DNA of 15,325 nucleotides from CAIXQW01 sp046049675 (GTDB taxonomy: Bacteria; Bacteroidota; Bacteroidia; Chitinophagales; Chitinophagaceae): assembly GCA_046049675.1 (NCBI GenBank), contig JBJORA010000005.1, forward strand, positions 1 to 15,325, written 5' to 3'. The notes below the pieces were generated by a model, which ran no database searches, was not told where the DNA came from, and was given only the letters and a program-made list of their open reading frames with translations. The position numbers and the translations under genes were made by a program. This document shows, in pieces, positions 1 to 7,212 of the stretch; the first letter of the stretch is position 1; each line of letters begins with the position of its first letter.

Positions 1-645
1 TTATTTATAAAATTTCATTCAACTATTAAATTATAATAGATATAAATGAACACTAATCGTCTGGCGTCCTAAGGCTAGCTATTACCAGTAAAGCATCCCG
101 AATATCAAAAAATATCTTAAGTCATTATTAATCAACAAATTATTTTGTTTTAATAAATGTTAAGTACAAGTTTATTACGGTTTGCTGTTCATGCTTGGAG
201 GTGCTCATTAAGATCTCCTCCAAGCATCTGAATCGCCTTTTCCTTCAGTTGGTCCAATAATGCTGTCAATTCTTAATAATACATTATATTAAACTGCATT
301 TATATTGATTATCAATTATTTATAAAATTTTAATAAACTCTTATTATAAATAAATTTAGCCTCTTGTAAGCAATTTACACACAAATCAGCCTTGCATCCA
401 CACCTGTGGATATCTGCAAATTTTGCGCTTTTGACCATTTGCTCGTACTAAAAAACGCTTCTTCGCTTGCTTTAGCTCAAAGTCGTCAAGCAGAACTACA
501 TCGCTACAATGATTAACCTAGGTGGTACTAGCCCACCCTAGCAGAAGCTTACATGTCATTTTTGCAGAGCATATTTTGTATCCACTAGCCTTTTCCAAGA
601 GGTACGTTTCTGCCAATCCTTGGCAATACTCCTTTCCGTCATACC
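1..645. other. AT-rich gene-poor region
   Basis: I see no convincing complete gene here. The region holds a perfect 11-bp inverted repeat around 191-227 (listed separately), a 15-base direct repeat TTATTTATAAAATTT at 1-15 and 316-330, and short minus-strand open stretches that could be decayed coding DNA. One stretch at about 201-281 reads with a TALLDQLKEKAIQ-type helix and ends in NEHLQA. The other, at 386-517, continues the frame of a longer open stretch past a TAG codon at 518-520. Both are too short and too broken to call genes. The region lies downstream of the metallopeptidase terminator, so it is probably not part of that transcript. Confidence 0.5.
191..227. repeat. 11-bp inverted repeat (hairpin)
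   Basis: ATGCTTGGAGG at 191-201 is the exact reverse complement of CCTCCAAGCAT at 217-227, with a 15-base spacer. There is no T-run on either side, so it is not a standard intrinsic terminator. Read on the minus strand, one arm carries GGAGG and the spacer holds an ATG (208-206) opening a 22-codon frame that ends at 140. A hairpin hiding a ribosome-binding-like sequence is therefore conceivable, but Bacteroidota rely little on such sites. It could equally be the relic of an element end. Confidence 0.6.
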
Positions 646-679
646 AAAAAAAAGCTGCTGACCTTCTCAAGCCAGCAGC
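646..679 (-). terminator. Intrinsic terminator after the M13 peptidase gene
   Basis: On the minus strand GCTGCTG (679-673) pairs perfectly with CAGCAGC (660-654). The 12-base spacer contains a further CTT/AAG pairing, and the hairpin is followed directly by eight T (653-646). It begins 31 bases after the TAG stop of the metallopeptidase gene. A GC-rich stem plus a T-run at this distance is the classic Rho-independent layout. Confidence 0.88.
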
Positions 680-710
680 ATCTAAAAATGTATTTTCTAC
701 AAAAGCAGCC

Positions 711-2753
711 CTACCAGATTCTAACCCTGTCAGCACTGTCTCTCCAGAATTTGTCGCCTGGCTTCACATTGAAGGCTTTGTACCATTCGTCGCAATTGCT
801 CATTGGCACATTTACACGACACACATAAGGGGCGTGCTCGTCAGTCATTAACTGTTGAGCCAACTTTTCTGGCCTAATGCTTTGCATCCAACCATACGCA
901 TATCCCATAAAATAGCGCTGACTTGGTGTAAGCCCAGCCAAAGGCTTGCCACTAGCATATTGCTTTGTTTTCTTGAAAGCATCAAAGGCAATAACCACGC
1001 CACCCAAATCGGCAATATTTTCGCCTAAAGTAAGCTCGCCGTTGGGATGCTTATCGCCTAACATCTTGTAAGCATTGAACTGTGCCACCAATTTGTCGGC
1101 TTGCTGCGTAAACTTATCAGCATCTTCCTTAGTCCACCAGTCCACTAAATTGCCCTTGTTGTCAAATTTTCGGCCCTGATCGTCAAAGCCGTGCGTTAAC
1201 TCGTGGCCAATCGTACTTGCGCCAACATAACCGTACACCAATGCATCATCTAGCTCCTCGTCTGCATAGCCAGGCGCCGTAAAGATGGCTGCAGGCAATA
1301 CAATTTCGTTATTGCTTGGGTTATAGTAGGCATTATAGGTTTGTGGCGTCATACCCCACTCTGTACGATCTACGGGCTTGCCGAGCTTAGCAAAATTGTA
1401 GGCCACTTGCCACTTATTAGCCTGCATGACGTTCTGCGCATAATTATTACGAACAATCGTCATGCCTTTGTAATCGCGCCATTTATCGGGATAGCCCACC
1501 TTTTTGGTAATACTATTAAGTTTAGTTAAAGCTTTCTGCTTTGTACTATCGCCCATCCAAGGTAAATTTTGGATATGCTCGCGGTAGGCTTGTATAACAA
1601 CATCTGTTACCTTTAGATAACGCTCTTTTGCTGCCTTGCTAAAGTACTCTTTAACGTATAACTGTCCTAAAGCATCTCCCAAGGCGTTTTCCTGTGCACC
1701 CAATACGCGCTTCCAACGGTCGCGCATCTTTTTAAGGCCACCTTGTAGCGCACCATTAAAGGCAAAATCGGCATCTACATAGGCTTTGCTGAGGTACGGC
1801 GCCATTTGCGCTAAAGTATGGTAGCGCAAATAGCTTTTCCACGTGTTGATATTGGTAGCGTTCAAGCTCTTAGCAAAGGCAGCAATGCACTCAGGTTGAC
1901 CCACTACTACGCTGTCTACATTGAGCTTTAACGCAGAAAAATAGGCTTTCCAATCCATGCCTGGCGCAAGTTTTTGTAAGCTTGCCAAGTCCATTTTATT
2001 ATAGTTTTTCTCCGTATCGCGCAGTTTTTCAATAGGACGATGCACTTGTGCTATACCTGTTTCCATGGCCAAGATATTCTTTGCCTCAGCCGCCGCACTA
2101 TCAGCACTAGCTCCTGCATTCTGCAGCAAAGTGGCTACAAAGCCAGGATAAGCGCTACGAATCTTTTTTGTGGTACTGTCGTTGTCAAAATAATATGCGC
2201 GTTCTCCCATTCCTAGCCCACCTTGGCTGAGGTACACGATAGTCTTATCGCTATTTTTAAGATCTTGATCAACATAAATATTAAAACCTGTATTTAAGCC
2301 GTATTGCGTCAAGGCTACCATTGCCGCCTGTAAATCGGCTTGTGTCTTAATATTATTGATAATATCTAACTGCGGTTGAATCGCCGAAGCACCCATTTTT
2401 TCAATGCCGGCGCTATCCATGCCACTGCTAAAAAAGTCGCCTATCAATTGACTGCTGCTACCTGCAGGGCCACTATTGGCACTGGCATCCTGACTGATTT
2501 TGAGGATACGATTCTTATTTTCTTCATCTACCAAACTAAAAATACCCCAGCCAGATTCGCTAGCAGGAATAGGATTCTTTGACAACCAATAGCCATTGGC
2601 ATAGGCAAAGAAATCGTCGCCTGGTTTTATCGTCGTATCGCTGTGGCTTGCTAATAAATCGGGCTTGTTGCCAATATTACTGCCACTTCTTTCTGCACAA
2701 CCTGTGCTACACAGCAAGGCTGCTGCACCGCATATGAATGCTAAATTCTTCAT
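711..2753 (-). CDS. M13 family zinc metallopeptidase, lipoprotein
   Basis: Probable M13 (neprilysin/PepO-like) endopeptidase that cleaves peptides on the cell envelope. Numbering from the chosen ATG at 2753 (680 aa), the zinc site is HELTH at 517-521, with H517 and H521 as ligands and E518 catalytic. It is followed by GFDDQGRKFD, and the third ligand E578 lies in LGENIADLGG. NAYYNPSNNEIVLPAAI at about 474-490 is the conserved substrate-binding stretch, and the C-terminus DRVRIW is the normal family end, so the gene is full length. The start ATG gives MKNLAFICGAAALLCSTGC, a lipoprotein signal with lipid-carrying C19; an ATG five codons earlier would put extra residues before the signal and is less likely. 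The gene follows the VOC gene on the same strand after 80 bases that contain a hairpin, and it ends in a strong terminator. Family assignment is very secure; natural substrates are unknown. Confidence 0.95.
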   Translation of the reverse strand: MKNLAFICGAAALLCSTGCAERSGSNIGNKPDLLASHSDTTIKPGDDFFAYANGYWLSKNPIPASESGWGIFSLVDEENKNRILKISQDASANSGPAGSSSQLIGDFFSSGMDSAGIEKMGASAIQPQLDIINNIKTQADLQAAMVALTQYGLNTGFNIYVDQDLKNSDKTIVYLSQGGLGMGERAYYFDNDSTTKKIRSAYPGFVATLLQNAGASADSAAAEAKNILAMETGIAQVHRPIEKLRDTEKNYNKMDLASLQKLAPGMDWKAYFSALKLNVDSVVVGQPECIAAFAKSLNATNINTWKSYLRYHTLAQMAPYLSKAYVDADFAFNGALQGGLKKMRDRWKRVLGAQENALGDALGQLYVKEYFSKAAKERYLKVTDVVIQAYREHIQNLPWMGDSTKQKALTKLNSITKKVGYPDKWRDYKGMTIVRNNYAQNVMQANKWQVAYNFAKLGKPVDRTEWGMTPQTYNAYYNPSNNEIVLPAAIFTAPGYADEELDDALVYGYVGASTIGHELTHGFDDQGRKFDNKGNLVDWWTKEDADKFTQQADKLVAQFNAYKMLGDKHPNGELTLGENIADLGGVVIAFDAFKKTKQYASGKPLAGLTPSQRYFMGYAYGWMQSIRPEKLAQQLMTDEHAPYVCRVNVPMSNCDEWYKAFNVKPGDKFWRDSADRVRIW

Positions 2754-2790
2754 GCCCGCAATATACATGCTACGCCAATCTTAGAGGCAT

Positions 2791-2817
2791 AAAGCGCTGT
2801 AAGGTTGCGCACAGCGC
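2791..2817 (-). terminator. Weak hairpin between VOC and peptidase genes
   Basis: GCGCTGT (2794-2800) and ACAGCGC (2811-2817) form a 7-bp GC-rich stem with a 10-base loop, 17 bases after the VOC stop on the minus strand. Only three T follow, so it may be a leaky terminator that lets some transcription reach the peptidase gene, or an mRNA-stabilising hairpin. Confidence 0.4.
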
Positions 2818-2833
2818 CGGCTAATAGTGTTAA

Positions 2834-3205
2834 TTACTGCTTGTCTTTGGGGTCTTGTTCTTCGCCAAATGTCAAAAGATTGTGGTCGGGATCTAGCAGC
2901 GCGAACTCCCACATGCCCCAGCTCTTAAGTTGCAGTGGTGCATTCGGATGAATTGATATAGCCTTATCTACAATCGTTTGATATAGCTGTTTAATATCGC
3001 TTACCCTAAGATAGACTTGCCCATCATTCTGAGCAACATCTAATTCTCTATACAAGAAAAAATGGAGCTCTTGTGCATCGCAAGCTAAAAGCAAATAGTC
3101 GTGGTAATCTTCGGCACCTATATCTTCAAAGCCTAGCTTAGCATAATAAGCCTTTGTGACTGCCTTATTGCGCATTGGCAATTTTGCGACTATACTATTT
3201 ATCAT
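2834..3205 (-). CDS. VOC/glyoxalase superfamily protein, bleomycin-resistance-like
   Basis: A 123-residue single-repeat protein of the vicinal oxygen chelate fold. Recognisable pieces are AYYAKLGFEDIG (19-30, the first beta-alpha unit), ELHFFLY (46-52), VYLRVSDIKQLY (64-75) and WGMWEFALLDPDHNLLTFG (96-114). The last piece is the hallmark of the bleomycin-resistance/glyoxalase group. H48 and E100 sit where metal ligands occur in enzymatic members, but the usual N-terminal ligand is absent (IVAKLPM). A binding role, like that of bleomycin-sequestering proteins, therefore seems more likely than metal-dependent catalysis (inferred). Such proteins usually act as dimers in the cytoplasm. It lies upstream of the M13 peptidase gene on the same strand and diverges from the membrane protein gene at 3381. 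The ligand is unknown. Confidence 0.85.
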   Translation of the reverse strand: MINSIVAKLPMRNKAVTKAYYAKLGFEDIGAEDYHDYLLLACDAQELHFFLYRELDVAQNDGQVYLRVSDIKQLYQTIVDKAISIHPNAPLQLKSWGMWEFALLDPDHNLLTFGEEQDPKDKQ

Positions 3206-3343
3206 CTTTAATGTGGTCTAACTTAGTGCAACAAATATGCCTTATTTTAATGTAAGCCTTGCACGGCGCTGGTGCATACAACTTATGCGGTAAACCTACG
3301 ATTTTATTTGTCTTATGCTCAAAAAGCAATGCACTAAAATATT

Positions 3344-3351
3344 TACCTTTA
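3344..3351 (+). promoter_or_regulatory. Candidate -7 box for the 3381 gene
   Basis: TACCTTTA matches the Bacteroidota -7 consensus TAnnTTTG in all but the last base. It lies 29 bases before the ATG at 3381, exactly the distance seen between the perfect box and the start of atpD. No convincing -33 TTG was found. Confidence 0.4.
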
Positions 3352-3380
3352 CCATACAAAGTCTACTACTTTAAACACCA

Positions 3381-3854
3381 ATGATCGACTTACAAAAATT
3401 GAAAGATGCGCTGCAAGCAATTGACCAAAGTAGCGTTCAATATTACAGCGGGAAAAGCGTCAATACTGTAGCTTCATGGATAATGTATTTGTTGGGAGTT
3501 GCCTTTATTGCATTTATCTTCATTTGCGAAACTGTTTTTCCATTACACCTCTTGGGAAAAATCGCTCATAGCGACACGGTAGTTGCAGCACTTGGCAGCA
3601 AAGCAGATGCACAGACTTTTGTAATCGCAGTTAAAGCGATGCTTGTGCTAATAGGTTTATTGTTGATTTACATGGGTAGTTTGCTAGGTAAACTCAATAC
3701 CAAGAATACGTTGTTGCGCAATACAGCTGTTACGCTCGGCAAATTTATTGGCGATAATAGTAGCTTGGAAGTTGCCAATAGTTCAAAAAGTGCTAGCAAT
3801 TTCCAACTCAAAGAACTTGAGGCTAAAGAATTTGAGCAAAAAACTGGCATGTAG
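3381..3854 (+). CDS. Hypothetical two-helix membrane protein
   Basis: I do not recognise a family. The 157-residue product has a short N-terminal amphipathic part (MIDLQKLKDALQAI), a hydrophobic helix at about 33-54 (WIMYLLGVAFIAFIFICETV) and a second at about 80-101 (FVIAVKAMLVLIGLLLIYMG). A roughly 55-residue polar tail ends in a charged helix (LKELEAKEFEQK). It has no signal peptide with a cleavage site, so it is probably an inner-membrane protein with both ends on the same side. It stands alone, divergent from the VOC gene and 140 bases before atpD. It is not likely to be part of the ATP synthase, since atpD has its own promoter box. The ATG at 3381 sits behind a candidate -7 box. Confidence 0.7.
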   Translation: MIDLQKLKDALQAIDQSSVQYYSGKSVNTVASWIMYLLGVAFIAFIFICETVFPLHLLGKIAHSDTVVAALGSKADAQTFVIAVKAMLVLIGLLLIYMGSLLGKLNTKNTLLRNTAVTLGKFIGDNSSLEVANSSKSASNFQLKELEAKEFEQKTGM

Positions 3855-3957
3855 ACTAGCCTCTTTGCGCTCATAAATTATACTTCTCCACAAAGCTAGC
3901 ATTGCTCATCTTGACTAAGGTCACCGCCCCGCGGCCACATAAGCCTTTAGTATGCAG

Positions 3958-3965
3958 TACCTTTG
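3958..3965 (+). promoter_or_regulatory. -7 promoter box of atpDC
   Basis: TACCTTTG is a perfect match to the Bacteroidota housekeeping -7 element TAnnTTTG. It lies 29 bases before the atpD ATG, which implies a short leader of about 25 bases. A -33 TTG at the usual 17-23 base spacing is not evident; the nearest TTG upstream (3911-3913) is too far away. Confidence 0.6.
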
Positions 3966-3994
3966 CGCCACAATTTTAAGAATTTCAGCTTTTT

Positions 3995-5500
3995 ATGGCC
4001 AGCATTGGTAAAGTAAAACAAATAATTGGTGCCGTTGTGGATGTGTATTTCCCAGAGGGCAACAAACTTCCAGAAATCTACAACTCGTTAGAAATCAACC
4101 GCCCAGATGGTACAAAGCTTGTACTTGAAGTACAGCAGCACCTAGGTGAAGACAGCGTACGTACCATTGCGATGGACGGTACAGAAGGTCTTGTACGTGG
4201 CGTTGATGTAATTGATACGGGTATTGCTATTGCGATGCCAGTAGGTGAAGCTATCAAAGGCCGCTTGTTTAATGTAACAGGTGATGCTATTGATGGTTTA
4301 CCACAACCAAGCAAAGAAGGTGGTCGTCCAATTCACGCGATGCCTCCTGCGTTTGAAAACCTAAGCACTGCAGCTGAGATACTTTTTACAGGTATTAAAG
4401 TAATTGACTTAATTGAGCCATATGCAAAAGGTGGTAAGATTGGTTTGTTCGGTGGTGCCGGTGTAGGTAAAACTGTATTGATTCAAGAGTTGATCAACAA
4501 TATCGCAAAGGCTTACGATGGTCTATCTGTATTTGCAGGTGTAGGTGAGCGTACGCGTGAGGGTAATGACTTGATGCGTGAAATGATTGAAGCTGGTATT
4601 ATGAAATACGGCGACGAATTCAAGCATAGCATGGAAGAAGGCGGTTGGGATCTTGACAAAGTAGATATGAAAGGTCTACAGGATTCTAAAGCAACATTCG
4701 TATTCGGTCAGATGAACGAGCCTCCTGGTGCACGTGCGCGTGTTGCCTTGAGTGGTCTTACAGTAGCTGAGTACTATCGCGATGGCGATGGTAGCGGCAA
4801 GGGTAAGGATATCCTTTTCTTCGTAGATAATATCTTCCGTTTCACACAGGCAGGTTCTGAGGTATCAGCTTTGCTTGGTCGTATGCCGAGTGCGGTAGGT
4901 TACCAACCTACATTGGCTACAGAAATGGGTTTGATGCAAGAGCGTATTACTTCAACTAAAAATGGTTCTATTACCTCTGTACAGGCGGTATACGTACCTG
5001 CGGATGACCTTACCGATCCAGCTCCAGCAACGACGTTTGCGCACTTGGATGCTACTACGGTATTGAGTCGTAAGATTGCCGATCTTGGTATTTATCCTGC
5101 GGTAGATCCATTGGATAGTACTAGTCGTATTCTTACGCCAGCTATCGTTGGTGAGGCACACTACAATTGTGCTAACCGTGTAAAATTAATTTTACAGCGT
5201 TATAAAGAATTACAAGATATCATCGCGATCCTTGGTATGGATGAGTTGAGCGAAGAAGATAAACTAACTGTATTCCGTGCACGTAAAGTACAGCGTTTCT
5301 TGAGCCAACCATTCCACGTGGCTGAGCAGTTTACTGGTTTGAAAGGTGTGCTTGTACCAATTGAAGAAACAATTCGTGGTTTCAACATGATTATGGATGG
5401 TGAAGTAGATGATTATCCAGAAGCAGCCTTTAACCTTGTTGGTAGCATAGACGATGCTATTGCTAAGGGTAAGAAAATGATGGAAGCGGCTAAGAACTAA
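3995..5500 (+). CDS. atpD: F1F0 ATP synthase beta subunit
   Basis: The catalytic beta subunit of F1, which makes ATP from ADP and phosphate as the proton-driven rotor turns. In order along the 501 residues: an N-terminal beta-barrel (1-80); the P-loop GGAGVGKT (153-160); catalytic E185 in GERTREGNDL; FGQMNEPPGARARVALSGL (238-256); the Walker B strand DILFFVDNIFRF (272-283); and the DELSEED loop (416-422), which contacts the gamma subunit. It is longer than the roughly 460-residue E. coli protein, mainly because of an insertion at about 205-232 (SMEEGGWDLDKVDMKGL), which I recognise as typical of Bacteroidota. Codon choice is strongly biased (GGT and CGT favoured), as expected for a highly expressed gene. 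atpC follows after 32 bases; the other ATP synthase genes are not in the window, matching the split arrangement common in this phylum. Confidence 0.99.
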   Translation: MASIGKVKQIIGAVVDVYFPEGNKLPEIYNSLEINRPDGTKLVLEVQQHLGEDSVRTIAMDGTEGLVRGVDVIDTGIAIAMPVGEAIKGRLFNVTGDAIDGLPQPSKEGGRPIHAMPPAFENLSTAAEILFTGIKVIDLIEPYAKGGKIGLFGGAGVGKTVLIQELINNIAKAYDGLSVFAGVGERTREGNDLMREMIEAGIMKYGDEFKHSMEEGGWDLDKVDMKGLQDSKATFVFGQMNEPPGARARVALSGLTVAEYYRDGDGSGKGKDILFFVDNIFRFTQAGSEVSALLGRMPSAVGYQPTLATEMGLMQERITSTKNGSITSVQAVYVPADDLTDPAPATTFAHLDATTVLSRKIADLGIYPAVDPLDSTSRILTPAIVGEAHYNCANRVKLILQRYKELQDIIAILGMDELSEEDKLTVFRARKVQRFLSQPFHVAEQFTGLKGVLVPIEETIRGFNMIMDGEVDDYPEAAFNLVGSIDDAIAKGKKMMEAAKN

Positions 5501-5532
5501 TTTTAGCTAAGGCCCAAAAAAGTAGATAATAC

Positions 5533-5793
5533 ATGAAGTTAGATATCATAACACCAGAACGCAAGATATACGAAGGCGATGTTTATGGCATCGTAGTGCC
5601 TGGCGTAGAAGGTTATTTCGAATTACTTGATAACCACGCTCCTATTGTAGCCGCTATTGGCAACGGCAAATTAAAAGTGCTTGTTGACAAAACTGGCAAT
5701 AACAGCGAGGAGTATAAAGTAAGTGGTGGTTTTGTAGAAATGAGTTCTAATAAAACCATGGTACTACTTGAAGGTGCTGAAACAATCAAGTAA
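5533..5793 (+). CDS. atpC: F1F0 ATP synthase epsilon subunit, short form
   Basis: The epsilon subunit of F1, which sits on the central stalk and links gamma to the c-ring. The 86 residues cover only the N-terminal beta-sandwich: MKLDIITPERKIYEGDV, then VPGVEGYFELLDNHAPIVAAI (the most conserved part, about 22-42), then GKLKVLV and VSGGFVEMSSNKTMVLLE. The C-terminal two-helix domain of the E. coli protein (about 138 residues) is absent. In other bacteria that domain inhibits ATP hydrolysis, so this enzyme must be controlled some other way. A truncated epsilon is usual in Bacteroidota and is not a sign of a broken gene. It is co-transcribed with atpD and followed by a strong terminator. Confidence 0.96.
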   Translation: MKLDIITPERKIYEGDVYGIVVPGVEGYFELLDNHAPIVAAIGNGKLKVLVDKTGNNSEEYKVSGGFVEMSSNKTMVLLEGAETIK

Positions 5794-5815
5794 ACGCACA
5801 GTACATAAAATTTTG

Positions 5816-5847
5816 AAAGCCCAAGCAGCAATGCTTGGGCTTTTTAT
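5816..5847 (+). terminator. Intrinsic terminator of atpDC
   Basis: AAAGCCCAAGCA (5816-5827) pairs perfectly with TGCTTGGGCTTT (5832-5843), giving a 12-bp stem capped by a GCAA (GNRA) tetraloop and followed by T-rich DNA. It begins 22 bases after the atpC stop. Confidence 0.95.
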
Positions 5848-5972
5848 TTACATAGGAATTTATCCATTCTACCGCTATTGTCAAGAATAGACACATGTTA
5901 TTACTTCATACTGCGTCTTATTAGCGAAACACCAATAGTACACATTCAAAAAAAGTATTAATTTTCAGCACG

Positions 5973-6611
5973 ATGAAGAACGTTATTGTTACGCTTACCG
6001 CATTATCTTTTATTTCATTTAGCCTTGGCTTACACAGCTGTTGTAAAGACAATGGCCCTAATACAGATACAACTACAAAACCACCACCAGATCCTTGTAC
6101 GTTTAATACTAAGCTTAGCAATTACAGCTATGGTTTTGCAGATACTGGTGCAATTTCAACGAGTATTTTAACTTTTGCTAATTTTATTCCTCAGGGTACT
6201 GCTGTAGACAGTATTCAAGGCAATACGGTAGCGAGTACTGTAGTTGCAGATCTTACCGCTCAAGGCATTAAAGAATGTCAAGTTCAAAACATTAGAGCAC
6301 AAAACTTACGCGTAAAGATTGACTCACCGGCTAGCTATAACTTTGATGTGATGGATAGTATTTGGTTGTATATTATTAAGAAAGATGGCACAGGCAAAAC
6401 TGTAATCGCAAGCAAGGGTGGCATTCCAGCAGGTGCTAAAGAAATTATTATGAACATTACACCTAACTTAGATGTAGCACCATATGTGATGCAAGATTCA
6501 TTTAAGTTTCAATTGGGTGCACGTCGCGGTTCACTGCCAGTATCATATACCTCTGGTTCGATGTATTTGAAGTTTGATGCCTTGTTTTTAGGGCAGTATT
6601 ATAGCGAGTAA
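5973..6611 (+). CDS. Hypothetical lipoprotein
   Basis: I do not recognise a family. The 212-residue product opens with MKNVIVTLTALSFISFSLG followed by LHSCC, a lipoprotein signal; C23 is the likely lipidated residue, though His at -2 is uncommon. A Thr/Pro-rich linker (NTDTTTKPPPDPC, about 30-42) tethers a beta-rich domain from about 43 to the end, with patterns such as NLRVKIDSPASYNFDVMDS and SMYLKFDALFLGQYY. This is compatible with an immunoglobulin-like or jelly-roll fold on the outer membrane (inferred). It stands alone between the atpC terminator and a convergent minus-strand block, and no good -7 box was found upstream. The start ATG is set by the signal peptide. Confidence 0.75.
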   Translation: MKNVIVTLTALSFISFSLGLHSCCKDNGPNTDTTTKPPPDPCTFNTKLSNYSYGFADTGAISTSILTFANFIPQGTAVDSIQGNTVASTVVADLTAQGIKECQVQNIRAQNLRVKIDSPASYNFDVMDSIWLYIIKKDGTGKTVIASKGGIPAGAKEIIMNITPNLDVAPYVMQDSFKFQLGARRGSLPVSYTSGSMYLKFDALFLGQYYSE

Positions 6612-6633
6612 ACAGAAGCCTACGTTTTGAGAA

Positions 6634-6750
6634 TTAGCTCATTGCGATAAGGCACTTTTTTAATGCAGCTAAGTTTTGGGCATCCTCTAAGGCAATTACA
6701 TTTTGGCAAGTAAGTGCCAAGGCTTCCTGTACTAATATAACGGAAGATAT
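6634..6750 (-). pseudogene. In-frame coding-like tail after a TGA codon
   Basis: Directly after the TGA at 6753-6751 the same frame stays open for 38 more codons to a TAA at 6636-6634. The product reads like a real amphipathic helical protein end (VQEALALTCQNVIALEDAQ, then NLAALKKCLIAMS), with codon use like that of its neighbours. It has no plausible start of its own: its only ATG is two codons before the stop. The simplest view is that it is the original C-terminus of the preceding open frame, cut off by a nonsense change (for example CGA to TGA). Readthrough or a sequencing error would look the same. Confidence 0.4.
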
Positions 6751-7212
6751 TCACGGAGATAGCTTACCGTACGACAGGGTTCTAACATCTAGCACAATAC
6801 TATTTTTTACAACATACTCCATTACGCTATCGATATTTGTGCGAATAACATGTTGTTGTATCGGATCTACGCTTTTTGCTAGCTTTATCTGCAAAAGATT
6901 TAATAATACTTCTACTTTTTGATTGGTTAACTTACTAAGCTGCAGCGTAGTAAGCAATTGCTCAAGGTTTTCAGCACAAAGGCCTGCAAGTAGTTCCTGC
7001 TCATATTTGTCGAACTCCTCTGTCATGTGCACAGTGATTTCGCTACTACGCTTGAAAGTAAATAGAAAATCTAAAATCGCCTTAAACCTGCCCAATTCTC
7101 GCAGTAGATAATCGTCTTGTTCCAAATTCAAGTAAAAATTAAAATCTGTCCAACCAGCTACCAAAGATATGGCTACTTTCTGGGTAGATGGCAAATTCAG
7201 TCCATGGAACAA
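6751..7212 (-). CDS. Hypothetical helical protein, start and end uncertain
   Basis: I do not recognise a family. This open frame of 153 codons begins immediately after the TGA of the OmpA-like gene and in the same frame. The only possible starts near its beginning are TTG codons (7212 and later); the first ATG is codon 63 (7026). The product is rich in Leu, Glu and Lys and seems mostly helical (YEQELLAGLCAENLEQLLTT; NQKVEVLLNLLQIKLAKS), with no signal peptide or membrane segment. The frame ends at a TGA, after which coding-like sequence goes on for 38 codons. It may be a cytoplasmic protein translated by coupling from a TTG start, a pseudogene with nonsense changes, or part of a longer protein. 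Its position downstream of two envelope genes suggests the same transcript. Confidence 0.45.
   Translation of the reverse strand: MFHGLNLPSTQKVAISLVAGWTDFNFYLNLEQDDYLLRELGRFKAILDFLFTFKRSSEITVHMTEEFDKYEQELLAGLCAENLEQLLTTLQLSKLTNQKVEVLLNLLQIKLAKSVDPIQQHVIRTNIDSVMEYVVKNSIVLDVRTLSYGKLSP

Noticed and set aside
1..330. Insertion element bounded by the 15-base direct repeat at 1-15 and 316-330
   Set aside because: The repeat is entirely AT-rich and could be chance. There are no terminal inverted repeats next to it and no transposase gene between.
518..736. Minus-strand open frame of 72 codons, continuing past a TAG to 386
   Set aside because: It runs through the metallopeptidase terminator hairpin and T-run, overlaps the end of a secure gene, and shows no family pattern. 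It is more likely a chance opening.
522..851. Plus-strand open frame of 109 codons
   Set aside because: Half of it is antisense to the conserved C-terminus of the M13 peptidase and the rest covers that gene's terminator. The product has no recognisable domain.
2754..2768. Upstream ATG for the M13 peptidase
   Set aside because: It would place five extra residues before a well-formed lipoprotein signal peptide; the ATG at 2753 fits better.
6701..6722. Hairpin TTGGCA/TGCCAA as a terminator
   Set aside because: The stem is only 6 bp and no T-run follows on either strand; it also falls inside the coding-like tail.
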